Position numbers and translations under genes: made by a program
The notes under the pieces: generated by a model
The model's database searches: none
What the model was told of the DNA's origin: nothing
What the model saw: only the letters and a program-made list of their open reading frames with translations
Shown: one piece after another, positions 44,395-53,362 of the stretch
Layout: every line of letters starts with the position of its first letter
How positions within the stretch are numbered: the first letter of the stretch is position 1
Origin: DATARH01 sp963773625
Lineage (GTDB): Bacteria > Pseudomonadota > Alphaproteobacteria > ATCC43930 > CGMCC-115725
Direction of reading: 5' to 3'
Assembly: GCA_963773625.1 (NCBI GenBank)
Contig: CAVZCJ010000016.1
Location: 248,001 to 312,000 of the forward strand
DNA: 64,000 bases

Positions 44395-47300
44395 ATGCCC
44401 TCCGACGCCTCGTTGCCACTGCAGCTCAAGCCGGAAGCGCTGATTGCGCAGCTCCGTGGTGACGTCGCGGACGAGGGGCAGGCCGAGGAGCAACAACCGC
44501 TGAAAATCCTCATGCTTGAGGACAATCCGGTCGACGCGGAGCTGATGACCCGCGAGCTGGCCAAGGCGGGAGTCGATTTCACCGCGAAGCGGGTCGATAC
44601 GCGGGCCGGATTTGCCGAGGCGCTCGAAGCCTTCGCGCCCAATGTCGTGCTGCTCGACTGCAAGCTGCCGGGCTATGACAGCGCCGAGGCGCTGGCGCAT
44701 GAGCGGCGCGTCCATCCCGAGATTCCTGTCGTTATCGTCACCGGCACCATCGGTGACGAGGCCGCCGTCGAATTGCTGAAGGCCGGCGCCAAGGACTACG
44801 TGCTGAAAAGCAACCTGGTGCGCCTCGCGCCGGCGGTGGAGCGGGTTATCTCGGTCGAACGAGGCATCCGCGCCCGCAAGGCCGCCGAGCGGGCGGTGCG
44901 CGAGAGCGAGGCGAAGTTCCGCAGCGTCGTCGAACAGAACGTCGCCGGTATCGCGATCATTCGTGACGACGGGGCGATTGCCTACGTCAATCCTTACTTC
45001 GCCCGCCTGGTCGCCTCCACACCGCTCGAGCTGATCGGCCGGCCGCTGCTCGATCTCGTGCCGGAGGACGAAAAAGCGGCGGTCGTCCAGCAACTTGGTG
45101 AGCAGTTGTCGAGCGAGGTGCCGTTTGTTCAGCGCCAGTCGGCGATATGCGCCAAGGACGGCCGTCGGATCGAGGTGCTGATCAACGCCTCCCGATCAAC
45201 CTTCGAGGGCCGCCTGGCATCGATCGCCGTCGTTATCGACATCACGGAGCGCAAGGCGGCGGAAGCGGCGCTGTACGAATCACGGCGGATCACCGTCGGG
45301 ATCCTCAATTCGATCCCGGTGAGGGTGTTCTGGAAGGACAAGAACCTGCGCTTCCTGGGCTGTAACGCGGCATTCGCGCGCGACGCGGGGTTTGTCGATC
45401 CCAAGGATCTTGTCGGAAAAGACGACTTCCAGATGGGGTGGCGCGACCAGGCCGAATCATATCGGGCGCATGATCGCGGGGTGATCGAGACGGGCTGTCC
45501 CGAGTTCCTTATTGAAGAGTCCCGGACCACCCCCACGGGTGAAACCCTCACGGTTTTGACAAGCAAGATCCCGTTGCGCAGCGCAACGGGAGAAACCGAG
45601 GGCGTACTCGGCACGTATATGGACATCACCGATCGCAAGCGTGCGGAACAAGCCCTGCTCGAGGAGGAGGCGAAGTTCCGCGGGTTGGTGGAACAGGAAA
45701 TCGCCGGGATTTACATCGTCGCGGCGGACGGCACCCTGGCATACGTCAATCCTTATTTCGCGAAGATCTTTGGCTATGAGCCGGACGAGGTGATCGGTCG
45801 GCCGGTCCTGGATTTTTTCCCCGACTCTGGAAAAAGAGACTGTGCGCCAGGGGATTGCGGCCCAGATCTCGGGACGGGAAGCATCGGTTCAAATCGTCAC
45901 GAAATTGCTGCGCAAAGATGGCACGCCGCTCGATGTTCTCGTGCACGGCGCGCGGGCAACCTATCAGGGTGCTCCGGCCTCGGTCGGAGTTGTCCTCGAC
46001 ATTAGCGGGCGCAAGCGGGCGGAAGAGACAATCCGCGAAAACGAAGCCAAGTTTCGCAGTCTCGTTGAACAGAATGTCGCCGGCATATTCATTATCCGGG
46101 ATGATGGCACGATCGGTTACGTCAATCCAAACTTTGCCAGTATCCTCGGCGCCGAACCATCGGACCTGATCGGGCATCCCCTGCTCGACTTTATCCCCGA
46201 AGACAAGAAGACCGATGTTCGGGACCAGTTGGGCGAGCACTTGAGCGGCCCGCTATCGGGTGGTGGTGCCCTGATGCAGCGGGAATTGTTCATGCGGACG
46301 CTGGATGGCCGCACGATCGAGGTTCTGGTGAACGCGTCACGGTCGATTTTCGAGGGCCGTCCGGCGTCGCTCGCGGTCGTTTTGGACATCACCGAGAGCA
46401 ACAAGGCCCAGCGTGAGCTGGCGGCCAACGCCGCGATCCTCGCCACCGAGCACGAACTGTCGCCTGACGGCATTCTCGTCATCGACACCGCGGCCAAAAT
46501 CATCTCGGTCAATCATCGACTTATCGACATCTTCGGAATCCCACCGCGGCTGATCGACGATAAACGCGACGAACCGGTGTTGGAGTGGGTGACCAGCCAA
46601 GTTGCCGATAGCGCGGCGTTTCTTGCGCGCGTGCGTTACCTTTACGACCATCCACAAGAAAGTAGCCAAGAGGAGATTGTTCTCACGGACGGAAGGGTAC
46701 TCGACCGCCATACCGCACCGATGATGGGGTCAAATGGCGGCTGTTTCGGCCGGATCTGGTTCTTTCGTGACATCACAGGACAAAGGGCTACTGAGCGCGC
46801 GCTGCAACGGCTCAACCGCACCCTGAAAACGTTGAGCGCCGGCAACGAGGTGCTGGTGCGTGCCACCAGCGAGCAGGAATTGCTCAATGAAATGTGCCGC
46901 GTCATCGTCGAGACAGGGAGCTACCGGATGGCCTGGATCGGGGTGCCCCAGCTGGACGCGGCAAAATCGTTGATGCCGGTTGCCTGGGCGGGCGAGGTGG
47001 GAAAGTACCTCGATAATGCTCGGCTTACTTGGGCGGATGAGCCGAATGGCGGACCGCACGCGCGGGCGATCCGCCGCGGCGAGCCGCAGGTTGTGCAAAA
47101 CCTGGCGGAGGAGCGATCTAAGGCGCCGTGGCAGGAGTGGGCGGTGGCAAGCGGGTTTGCCTCTTCCGTCGTCTTCCCGCTCAAGGACGCATCGGGGGTT
47201 TTTGCCATTCTGGCGATCGACGCGGCGGAGACTGACGCCTTCAATGCCGACGAATTGAAACTCCTCCAGGAGCTGGCCAACGATCTCGCCTTCGGCATCC

Positions 47301-47923
47301 GGTCGCAGCGGGAACACACTGCGCGCGAGGCGCTGGACCAGCGCTGGCGGGCGAGCCTTGAAGCCACCATCGGCGCGATCGCCAGCACCGTAGAGATGCG
47401 CGACCCGTATACTGCCGGACATCAGCAGCGCGTCGCTAGGCTCGCCACCGCGATCGCCCGCCGTCTGTCGATGTCGGAGCATGACATCCACGGCATCTAT
47501 CTCGCCGGCATCATCCACGATGTCGGCAAGATCAATATCCCGGCCGAGATCCTCAACAGGCCCGGCAAACTCTCCAAGCTCGAATTTCAGCTGATCCAGA
47601 CGCATGCGCAAAGCGGGTACGACATCGTCAAGGGCGTCGATTTCCCTTGGCCGATCGCGCAGATGGTGTTGCAGCATCACGAGCGGCTCGATGGGTCGGG
47701 CTATCCGCAAGGGATCAAGGGCGACGTCATGCTGCGCGAGGCCAAGATCCTCGCCGTCGCCGACGTGGTCGAGGCGATGATGTCGCATCGGCCCTACCGC
47801 CCCGCGCTCGGGATCGACGTGGCGCTCGCGGAAATCGAAAAGGGCAAGGGAACTCTGTTCGACCCGCAAACGGTCGAAGCCTGTGTCGCGCTGTTCCGCG
47901 AAGACAACTTTCACTTTGACTGA
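44395..47923 (+). CDS. Receiver-multiPAS-GAF-HD-GYP signalling protein (one frameshift)
   Basis: About 1,175 residues once one extra G near 45833 is removed (then DSEKETVRQGIAAQISG follows). Order: receiver 38-150 (KILMLEDNPVDAEL, VVLLDCKLPGYDS); five PAS units starting near residues 170, 294, 422, 548 and 675, three of which share SEAKFRS.VEQ.VAGI; GAF about 812-975; HD-GYP about 982-1160 with AGIIHDVGKINIPAEIL and QHHERLDGSGYPQGIKG. All HD and GYP residues are present, so c-di-GMP hydrolysis is expected. Starts on the base after the response-regulator stop. As written, the frame stops at 46005 and reopens; error versus real split cannot be decided here. Confidence 0.83.
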
Positions 47924-47939
47924 ACTTGAGGAGGACGTC

Positions 47940-48422
47940 ATGCAAGCCATCGATGTCATGCACGGGGATCCGGTGACGGTCATGCCGACGGACACGGTCG
48001 ACCACGCGGTCCGCGTGATGCTCGAACATCGTATCAGCGGCGTTCCAGTCGTCGACCAAGATGGCAATCTCGCCGGCATTGTCACCGAAGGCGACTTGCT
48101 TCATCGGGTCGAGAATGACACCGATCGGGTTCGCTCACCTCTGAGCCAGCTGTTTGCATCGCCTGTCCAACTCAAGGCCGAGTTCGTCAAGTCGACCGGC
48201 AGCAAGGTGAAGGATGTGATGGCGCCGAACGTGGTCACGGTCAGCGAATCGGCGCTGCTCGCCGACATCGCCGACCTCTTCGATCGACATCACATCAAGC
48301 GGGTACCGGTGATGCGCGACGGTAAGGTAGTAGGCATCGTCAGCCGCACTGACTTGCTGCGGGCGCTGGTTGGTTCCGGCAGCGCCCGGGCCGGCGATCT
48401 TGCTGTCGTCGATTTTCCCTAA
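47940..48422 (+). CDS. Tandem CBS-domain protein
   Basis: 160 residues with two CBS motifs: MHGDPVTVMPTDTVDHAVRV, RISGVPVVDQDGNLAGIVTE and VMAPNVVTVSESALLADIAD, HIKRVPVMRDGKVVGIVSRT. Such pairs bind adenine nucleotides and act as energy or ligand sensors. GAGGAGG lies upstream of ATG 47940, 17 bp after the HD-GYP stop, so it belongs to the same operon. It may tune the signalling proteins by energy charge (inference). Confidence 0.9.
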   Translation: MQAIDVMHGDPVTVMPTDTVDHAVRVMLEHRISGVPVVDQDGNLAGIVTEGDLLHRVENDTDRVRSPLSQLFASPVQLKAEFVKSTGSKVKDVMAPNVVTVSESALLADIADLFDRHHIKRVPVMRDGKVVGIVSRTDLLRALVGSGSARAGDLAVVDFP

Positions 48423-48488
48423 CCAGCCTCCATGGGTGGACAAGGAACGCACAGCCATGAACAGCGCCCTGACCGTTTGGCGCACAGG

Positions 48489-48971
48489 ATGAAGAACCAT
48501 CGTTTCTTCGCCGGCGAGAGTCCCGGGTGGTGGCGCAAGCTCCGGGCGCGTCGTAATGGCGTAGCGTCGGTCGAGTTCGCTTTGATAGCGCCGGTGTTGT
48601 TACTCTTGGTATTGGGCATGTGTCAGTTTGGGATCACGCTGAACCAATACATAACACTGACAAACGCCGTACGGTCGGGCGCACGGCAGCTGTCGATCAG
48701 CCGCGGAGGCACCACGCCCTGGACCGACACGATAAACCAGATCTACGGGTCAGCGCCGAATCTCACTCAAGGTAGTCTGACCATCACCATGGCGATCAAT
48801 GGAACCGCGTGCGCGAGCGACGCGGCATGCAAATCGGCATTAACGGCGGTAGGGGCAACCGGCGCGCCCGCGGCGGTGACGGCGTCGTATCCATGTAGCC
48901 TCGCGTTCTTCGGGTACAATTTTGCATCCGTCTGCAACCTGTCGTCACAGACAACGGAGCGTATCGAATGA
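48489..48971 (+). CDS. tadE: TadE-like pseudopilin
   Basis: About 160 residues. The TadE motif NGVASVEFALIAPVLLLLVL then GMCQFGITLNQYITLTNAVR holds a single membrane helix with the conserved Glu five residues into the processed segment. A 90-residue polar domain follows with four Cys. TadE is a minor pseudopilin needed for assembly of the Flp pilus and cut by the prepilin peptidase. ATG 48489 and an upstream ATG 48432 are both possible; neither has a strong RBS. The stop overlaps the TadG start (ATGA). Confidence 0.82.
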   Translation: MKNHRFFAGESPGWWRKLRARRNGVASVEFALIAPVLLLLVLGMCQFGITLNQYITLTNAVRSGARQLSISRGGTTPWTDTINQIYGSAPNLTQGSLTITMAINGTACASDAACKSALTAVGATGAPAAVTASYPCSLAFFGYNFASVCNLSSQTTERIE

Positions 48972-50362
48972 CCCGGCATGTCGCATCTTTTCTCCGTCGC
49001 CTGCGGCGGGACCGAAGCGGTGCCGTAGCTGTTCTGGTCGGGGTGTTGATCGTCGCCCTCGCCGCATTCAGCGCGATCGTGATCGACCTCGGCTATCTGT
49101 TCTATGCCCAGCGCTCGCTCCAGGCGTCTACCGACGCAGCGGCCCTGGCAGGTGCGCAGGACCTTAATGTCGGGACCGGCGGCACGGCGATCGGCAAGGC
49201 GATTGCGTATAGCGGCGTCGTTGGAGGTTACAACGCCAATCCCAATCTCACGGTGACGATGACGAGCGGTTATCCTCAAATGAAGTGTCTGACCAACGTT
49301 GGAGTATCGTGCGGCGGGTCCGATTCGGCAAATGCCATTGCGGTTGTGGAGCAGGCCACCGTGCCATTGTACTTCGCCAGGGTTCTTGGCATCAATTCGT
49401 GGCAGATCTCGGCGACGGCGATCGCCAGCGCGAGAGGCAGCGTACCGATACCGCTCGACGTGATGATCGTCCTCGATACCACCGCGTCGATGAACGAGTT
49501 TGACACCAGCTGCGGATCGGGGAAGCACAAGATCGACTGCGCGCTGCTCGGGATCCAGACCCTCTTGGGCGGCAATGGAAACTACCAGTACGGGCTCCTG
49601 CCGTGCTCCGCCACCTGCGGCAGCGTGACAAACGGCAACGTCGCCGATCCCATCGACCGGGTTGGCGTGATGGTATTCCCCGGACTGACAAGTTCAAGCC
49701 AAGCCCAATACGATTACGATTGCACCAGCTCCACACCGGCAATTGCGCCTTATGGCGCTTCGCCAGCGCCGACCTACAAGGTCCTTTCCCTGTCGAGCGA
49801 TTATCGCATCTCCGCCACGGCCACGACCATGAGCAGCAGCTCCAAACTGGCGAAGGCGGCCCAAGCGCCCGGCTGTGCTTACGGTATCCAAGCACCCGGC
49901 GGCGTGGGAACCTTTTACGCCGACGCAATTACCGCGGCTCAGACCGAGCTCGCAACCAGCGGCCGGTCAAATGTGCAGAAGGTCATCATCCTGCTCGGCG
50001 ACGGCGACGCCGATGCCAGCTACTCTAGCGGTGAAATATCATATGCGAAGCGCAACAATCAGTGTCACGCGGCGATTACCGCGGCTGCCGTGGCGACGGC
50101 TGCTGGGACATGGGTCTATTCCATCGCTTATAACGCAAACACGGGATCAACTACCAGTTGTAACACCGACACATTTCCGCATATCTCCGCATGTGCGACA
50201 ATGCAGCAGATCGCCTCCGATCCGACCAAATTTTATTCCGATGCCCTGGGTAGCGGCTGCACGTCAGCGGCACATCCGAGCTACACGGACTTGCAGACTA
50301 TCTTCAAAGACATTGTGTTCAGCACAACGAAACCCCGGCTGTGGCCCAATAACACGACTTGA
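48968..50362 (+). CDS. tadG: TadG-like protein with von Willebrand A domain
   Basis: 464 residues. N-terminal TadG region: RRDRSGAVAVLVGVLIVALA, FSAIVIDLGYLFYAQRSLQA, STDAAALAGAQDL. Residues about 160-460 are a VWA-like domain beginning PLDVMIVLDTTASM (a D-x-T-x-S metal site) with VQKVIILLGDGDADASYSSG further on. It contains about ten Cys, presumably forming disulphides outside the cytoplasm. TadG proteins are anchored in the inner membrane and reach into the periplasm during Flp pilus assembly. Translationally coupled to TadE. Confidence 0.85.
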   Translation: MTRHVASFLRRLRRDRSGAVAVLVGVLIVALAAFSAIVIDLGYLFYAQRSLQASTDAAALAGAQDLNVGTGGTAIGKAIAYSGVVGGYNANPNLTVTMTSGYPQMKCLTNVGVSCGGSDSANAIAVVEQATVPLYFARVLGINSWQISATAIASARGSVPIPLDVMIVLDTTASMNEFDTSCGSGKHKIDCALLGIQTLLGGNGNYQYGLLPCSATCGSVTNGNVADPIDRVGVMVFPGLTSSSQAQYDYDCTSSTPAIAPYGASPAPTYKVLSLSSDYRISATATTMSSSSKLAKAAQAPGCAYGIQAPGGVGTFYADAITAAQTELATSGRSNVQKVIILLGDGDADASYSSGEISYAKRNNQCHAAITAAAVATAAGTWVYSIAYNANTGSTTSCNTDTFPHISACATMQQIASDPTKFYSDALGSGCTSAAHPSYTDLQTIFKDIVFSTTKPRLWPNNTT

Positions 50363-50743
50363 GAAACCAATATTGCACACTCTCTGAAGCGGTTGGGGAA
50401 GAAACTCCCGCCGCCTGCGCCGCCGCCCCGATCCGCCGTACCGCGGATTAGCGAAAATCCGCCCGGAAGGTGTCGAAAACTCAACGTCATTGTTCGTCAC
50501 AGTAAGATACGACGCTAGCCGGCGAAGTCGATGAGCCTGTCATTTCAGTTGTGCAGCTAGAAATTTTTAACCCGTGCCTTAACCGCGGGTGCTCCCGTTC
50601 TTGCTTAAATCAGTTATTCGATCATTCACTTGAATGAAAATGATGCGAATTCCCCGTCGGTCGGTTATTCAGTTGACCTAAATCAACGATGACTGATCGC
50701 GTCCGTCGTTTACTCCACTCGTTCAACGCCATGGAGGCACATC
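50363..50743. other. Intergenic region before the Flp pilin gene
   Basis: 381 bp. No gene seen. It holds a GC-rich stretch (about 50400-50460) after tadG, then an AT-rich part with ATTCACTTGAATGAAAAT (50624-50641) and the FNR-like box at 50673, so it is probably the flp promoter region. Confidence 0.5.
50673..50686 (+). promoter_or_regulatory. FNR/FixK-like box upstream of the Flp pilin gene
   Basis: TTGAC-CTAA-ATCAA, 57 bp before the pilin start and identical to the box before the PAS kinase operon. The AT-rich ATTCACTTGAATGAAAA motif 49 bp further upstream also resembles the one before the winged-helix gene (40040). Confidence 0.6.
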
Positions 50744-50920
50744 ATGAAGCGGTTTACACAAATGTTGAAAACGGTCTTTTTCGTCACTGACGAGAAGGGC
50801 GTGACGGCGATCGAATACGGTTTGATCGCGTCGCTGATCGCGGTGGTCATCATCACCGCCGTGACCCTGGTTGGCACCAATCTGTCGACGACGTTCAGTA
50901 CTATCGCCGGCAAGCTTTAA
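50744..50920 (+). CDS. flp: Flp/Fap-type major pilin
   Basis: 58 residues: a short basic leader MKRFTQMLKTVFFVTDEKG, then VTAIEYGLIASLIAVVIITA (class IVb pilin helix, conserved Glu-Tyr pair) and a tail ending STIAGKL. Prepilin peptidase should cut after the Gly before VTAIEY. GGAGG is placed 7-11 bp upstream. It is the structural subunit of the Flp/Tad pilus used for surface attachment. A hairpin follows, as is common where the pilin is made in excess over the assembly proteins. Confidence 0.92.
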   Translation: MKRFTQMLKTVFFVTDEKGVTAIEYGLIASLIAVVIITAVTLVGTNLSTTFSTIAGKL

Positions 50921-50938
50921 TCGTGCGGCTGGTCGCAT

Positions 50939-50970
50939 CCCCCTGAGCCTGCTGTGTTGGGCTCTGGGGG
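50939..50970 (+). terminator. Hairpin between flp and cpaB
   Basis: Arms CCCCCTGAGCC (50939-50949) and GGCTCTGGGGG (50960-50970) pair with one mismatch; no T-run. It probably reduces read-through from flp into cpaB or protects the flp mRNA. Confidence 0.5.
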
Positions 50971-51126
50971 GCACCCGCTGGCTGGGCGACCGGAGATGTT
51001 GTCATGGGCGCAATCACATCAGGTGATTGCACGCGCGCCCGGTAGTGGTGGGTTTCGTGCGGAGATGCCATACGCACCCGCCGTCCTGGGCGGTTTCGTG
51101 TCGCACCAGCTTTGGGACATCGTGTC

Positions 51127-52134
51127 ATGATTTTCAGGCGTCTTTTACTGGGCGTGGGTGCCTTGGCACTGATGGCGGGGGTCGTCCTCGCTCTCTTGTG
51201 GCTGAAGTCTCCGTCGCCGACCGTCGTCGAAAAGGCGGGGCCGCCGCCTCAGAGCCTCCTCGTCGCGGCCCACGCTCTTCCGGCGGGCACGTTGTTGCGG
51301 GCGGATGATCTGCGCTGGGTCCAGGTGTCCGTGTCAGACGTTCCGCCGGGGGCCTTTTTGCGGAATCAGGCCGGAGATACCGAGCCGCTCGGAGCAGCGA
51401 CCCGACGGAGTTTTCGGGCGGGTGAAGCTTTGGTCAGCGATCAGCTCATCAAGCCAACTGAGGCGGGTTTCCTCCCTGCCGTTCTTGCCCCCGGCATGCG
51501 CGCGACCTCGATAGCGGTCGATGCAGCCGAAGGCGGTGCAGGTTTGATCGCACCCGGGGACCGAGTGGACGTCATTCTGACGCAGAGCTTCACGGATACC
51601 AACATTAGCGTCACCTCGCGTTCCGTTGGTGAAACCATACTGCAAAACCTGCGGGTCATCGCGATCGATCAGACGACCAATCTGACCGGGAACCCCGGTC
51701 CGGGCGCCACGCGTACCGGGGTGGTCGGCGAAACGCGTCTGCCAAAGACTGTGACACTCGAAGTAAGTGTACGTCAGGCGGAGGTGCTGATGGTGGCGGG
51801 TCAATTGGGCAAACTTCAGCTTACGCTGCGCAGCCTTGCCGATGCTTCGCAACCCGGCGATCTGGCGGTGCCGGCTCCGACCTGGGCAGTGCAAGTGTCG
51901 CCGGCACTACGTTCTCTCGTACCCCTGTCCACACCGACGCCCGCGACTGTCGGGGCCACAACGCCGCGTACTCCGATTGCCATTGAAATCATTCGCGGGA
52001 GCAAAGACGAACGCAATTGCTATTCCCAACAAACCGGCCAACCCGCTGACTGCGCACCGGGGCCCACGCCAGCCGAGCCACGCCCGTCGGCTACGGCCCC
52101 GGATCCGGTTCGTTCCCCGCGACTTGGATCGTAA
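51127..52134 (+). CDS. cpaB: Flp pilus assembly protein CpaB (RcpC)
   Basis: 335 residues. N-terminal anchor FRRLLLGVGALALMAGVVLA, then a SAF domain LLVAAHALPAGTLLRADDLR, and the RcpC signature GFLPAVLAPGMRATSIAVDA with GLIAPGDRVDVILTQSFTD. The C-terminal 50 residues are Pro-rich and end in PDPVRSPRLGS, more extended than usual. CpaB sits in the periplasm and helps the pilus cross the outer membrane. ATG 51127 chosen; a GTG 5 bp before is out of frame or lacks RBS. In most tad loci cpaC (secretin) follows; here cpaE follows directly. Confidence 0.88.
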   Translation: MIFRRLLLGVGALALMAGVVLALLWLKSPSPTVVEKAGPPPQSLLVAAHALPAGTLLRADDLRWVQVSVSDVPPGAFLRNQAGDTEPLGAATRRSFRAGEALVSDQLIKPTEAGFLPAVLAPGMRATSIAVDAAEGGAGLIAPGDRVDVILTQSFTDTNISVTSRSVGETILQNLRVIAIDQTTNLTGNPGPGATRTGVVGETRLPKTVTLEVSVRQAEVLMVAGQLGKLQLTLRSLADASQPGDLAVPAPTWAVQVSPALRSLVPLSTPTPATVGATTPRTPIAIEIIRGSKDERNCYSQQTGQPADCAPGPTPAEPRPSATAPDPVRSPRLGS

Positions 52135-52144
52135 CGCCACCGAC

Positions 52145-53362
52145 ATGGACCGGAATGCGATGGATACCTTAGCGCCTGTTGATGCCACCGGGTCACTGCG
52201 CGAACCCGTACCGCCGGCCGCGGCGTATCTCCTCGACGCCAACTCCGAAGGTGTGGTCCGGCGCTGCTTCACCGATCTTGGCTTTGTCGACGGCCGGATC
52301 GTGCGTGGCAGCATCGACACGGCGACCGATGAACTTGTCCGCCGCGGCTGGCCGCACTTTCTCATTGTCGATGTCAGCGGCATCGACGACCCGATGCCGC
52401 GCATCAACCGCTTGTCCGAAGTCTGCGACCCAGAGACCGAGGTCATCGTCGTTGGCAATCGCAACGACATTGTCCTGTATCGCGACCTCAAGAACGCGGG
52501 GGTCGCCGAATATCTTTTCAAGCCGCTGATCGGCAGCTTGGTCAGCCGCGCATTAGCGGGGGTCGCCACCGGTGGCCGAAGCATACAATCGTCGCGAGGC
52601 GGCCGTCTTGTCTTTGTTCTCGGGGTTCGCGGCGGCGTTGGCGCCACGACGGTGGCGACGAATTTAGCCTGGTACCTCGCCGAAACCCGCGAGCGGCGCG
52701 TACTCCTTCTCGACCTCGACCTCCAGAGCGGCGATGCCGCTCTGCAACTCGATGCCCAGGCGGGACACGCTTTGCGCCAAGCGCTGGAGGACCCGACGCG
52801 CGTCGATGATCTGTTCCTGGAACGCGGTGTCACGAGCGTGACCAATCGTCTCGGCGTGCTCGCTGGGCTCGAGTCGCTCTCCGATCTCATTACACCCAAC
52901 GAGGACGCCGTGGTCGGGTTGCTGCAGAAAGTGTTGCCCCATTATCGGTATGTCGTTGTCGATTTGCCGTGGGCTTCCGCTCTGGCCTTGCCAAAGCTGC
53001 TGCACATGCCCGCAACGGTTCTGCTGGTGAGTGACGGCGGCATTGCCGCGGCCCGAGACACCGGCCGTTGGCGCGAAAAAATCGGGCCGAACACCCCCGA
53101 CCGCACGGTACTTGAAGTTCGCAACAAATCCGGCGCCGAGGGCGCGCTGCCCGACAAGGAACGCTTGCGGGTATTGCCGCAGCCCGAAGTCTCAATTCGC
53201 TGGGACCGGCACATCATGGCGGCGTCGGTACTTGGCACCAAGACCGTCCAGACCTGCCACGCAATTCGTGAAGGCATGGCGGCGCTTTCGCTTCAGCTTT
53301 CCGGCGGAGCGGGAGAGGAACGCCCAGCCTTCTGGGCAAGGGTATTTTCCCGATGGGCTTGA
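52145..53362 (+). CDS. cpaE: Flp pilus localisation ATPase CpaE/TadZ
   Basis: 405 residues. An atypical receiver domain (residues about 30-135, HFLIVDVSGIDDPMPRINRL and GVAEYLFKPLIGSLV) precedes a MinD/ParA-type ATPase: LVFVLGVRGGVGATTVATNL (deviant Walker A without the first signature Lys), RVLLLDLDLQSGDAALQLDA (Walker A'), YRYVVVDLPWASALALPKLL (Walker B). TadZ proteins mark the pole or site for pilus assembly. Start at ATG 52145 or 52160. The end overlaps cpaF by 10 bp. Confidence 0.88.
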   Translation: MDRNAMDTLAPVDATGSLREPVPPAAAYLLDANSEGVVRRCFTDLGFVDGRIVRGSIDTATDELVRRGWPHFLIVDVSGIDDPMPRINRLSEVCDPETEVIVVGNRNDIVLYRDLKNAGVAEYLFKPLIGSLVSRALAGVATGGRSIQSSRGGRLVFVLGVRGGVGATTVATNLAWYLAETRERRVLLLDLDLQSGDAALQLDAQAGHALRQALEDPTRVDDLFLERGVTSVTNRLGVLAGLESLSDLITPNEDAVVGLLQKVLPHYRYVVVDLPWASALALPKLLHMPATVLLVSDGGIAAARDTGRWREKIGPNTPDRTVLEVRNKSGAEGALPDKERLRVLPQPEVSIRWDRHIMAASVLGTKTVQTCHAIREGMAALSLQLSGGAGEERPAFWARVFSRWA

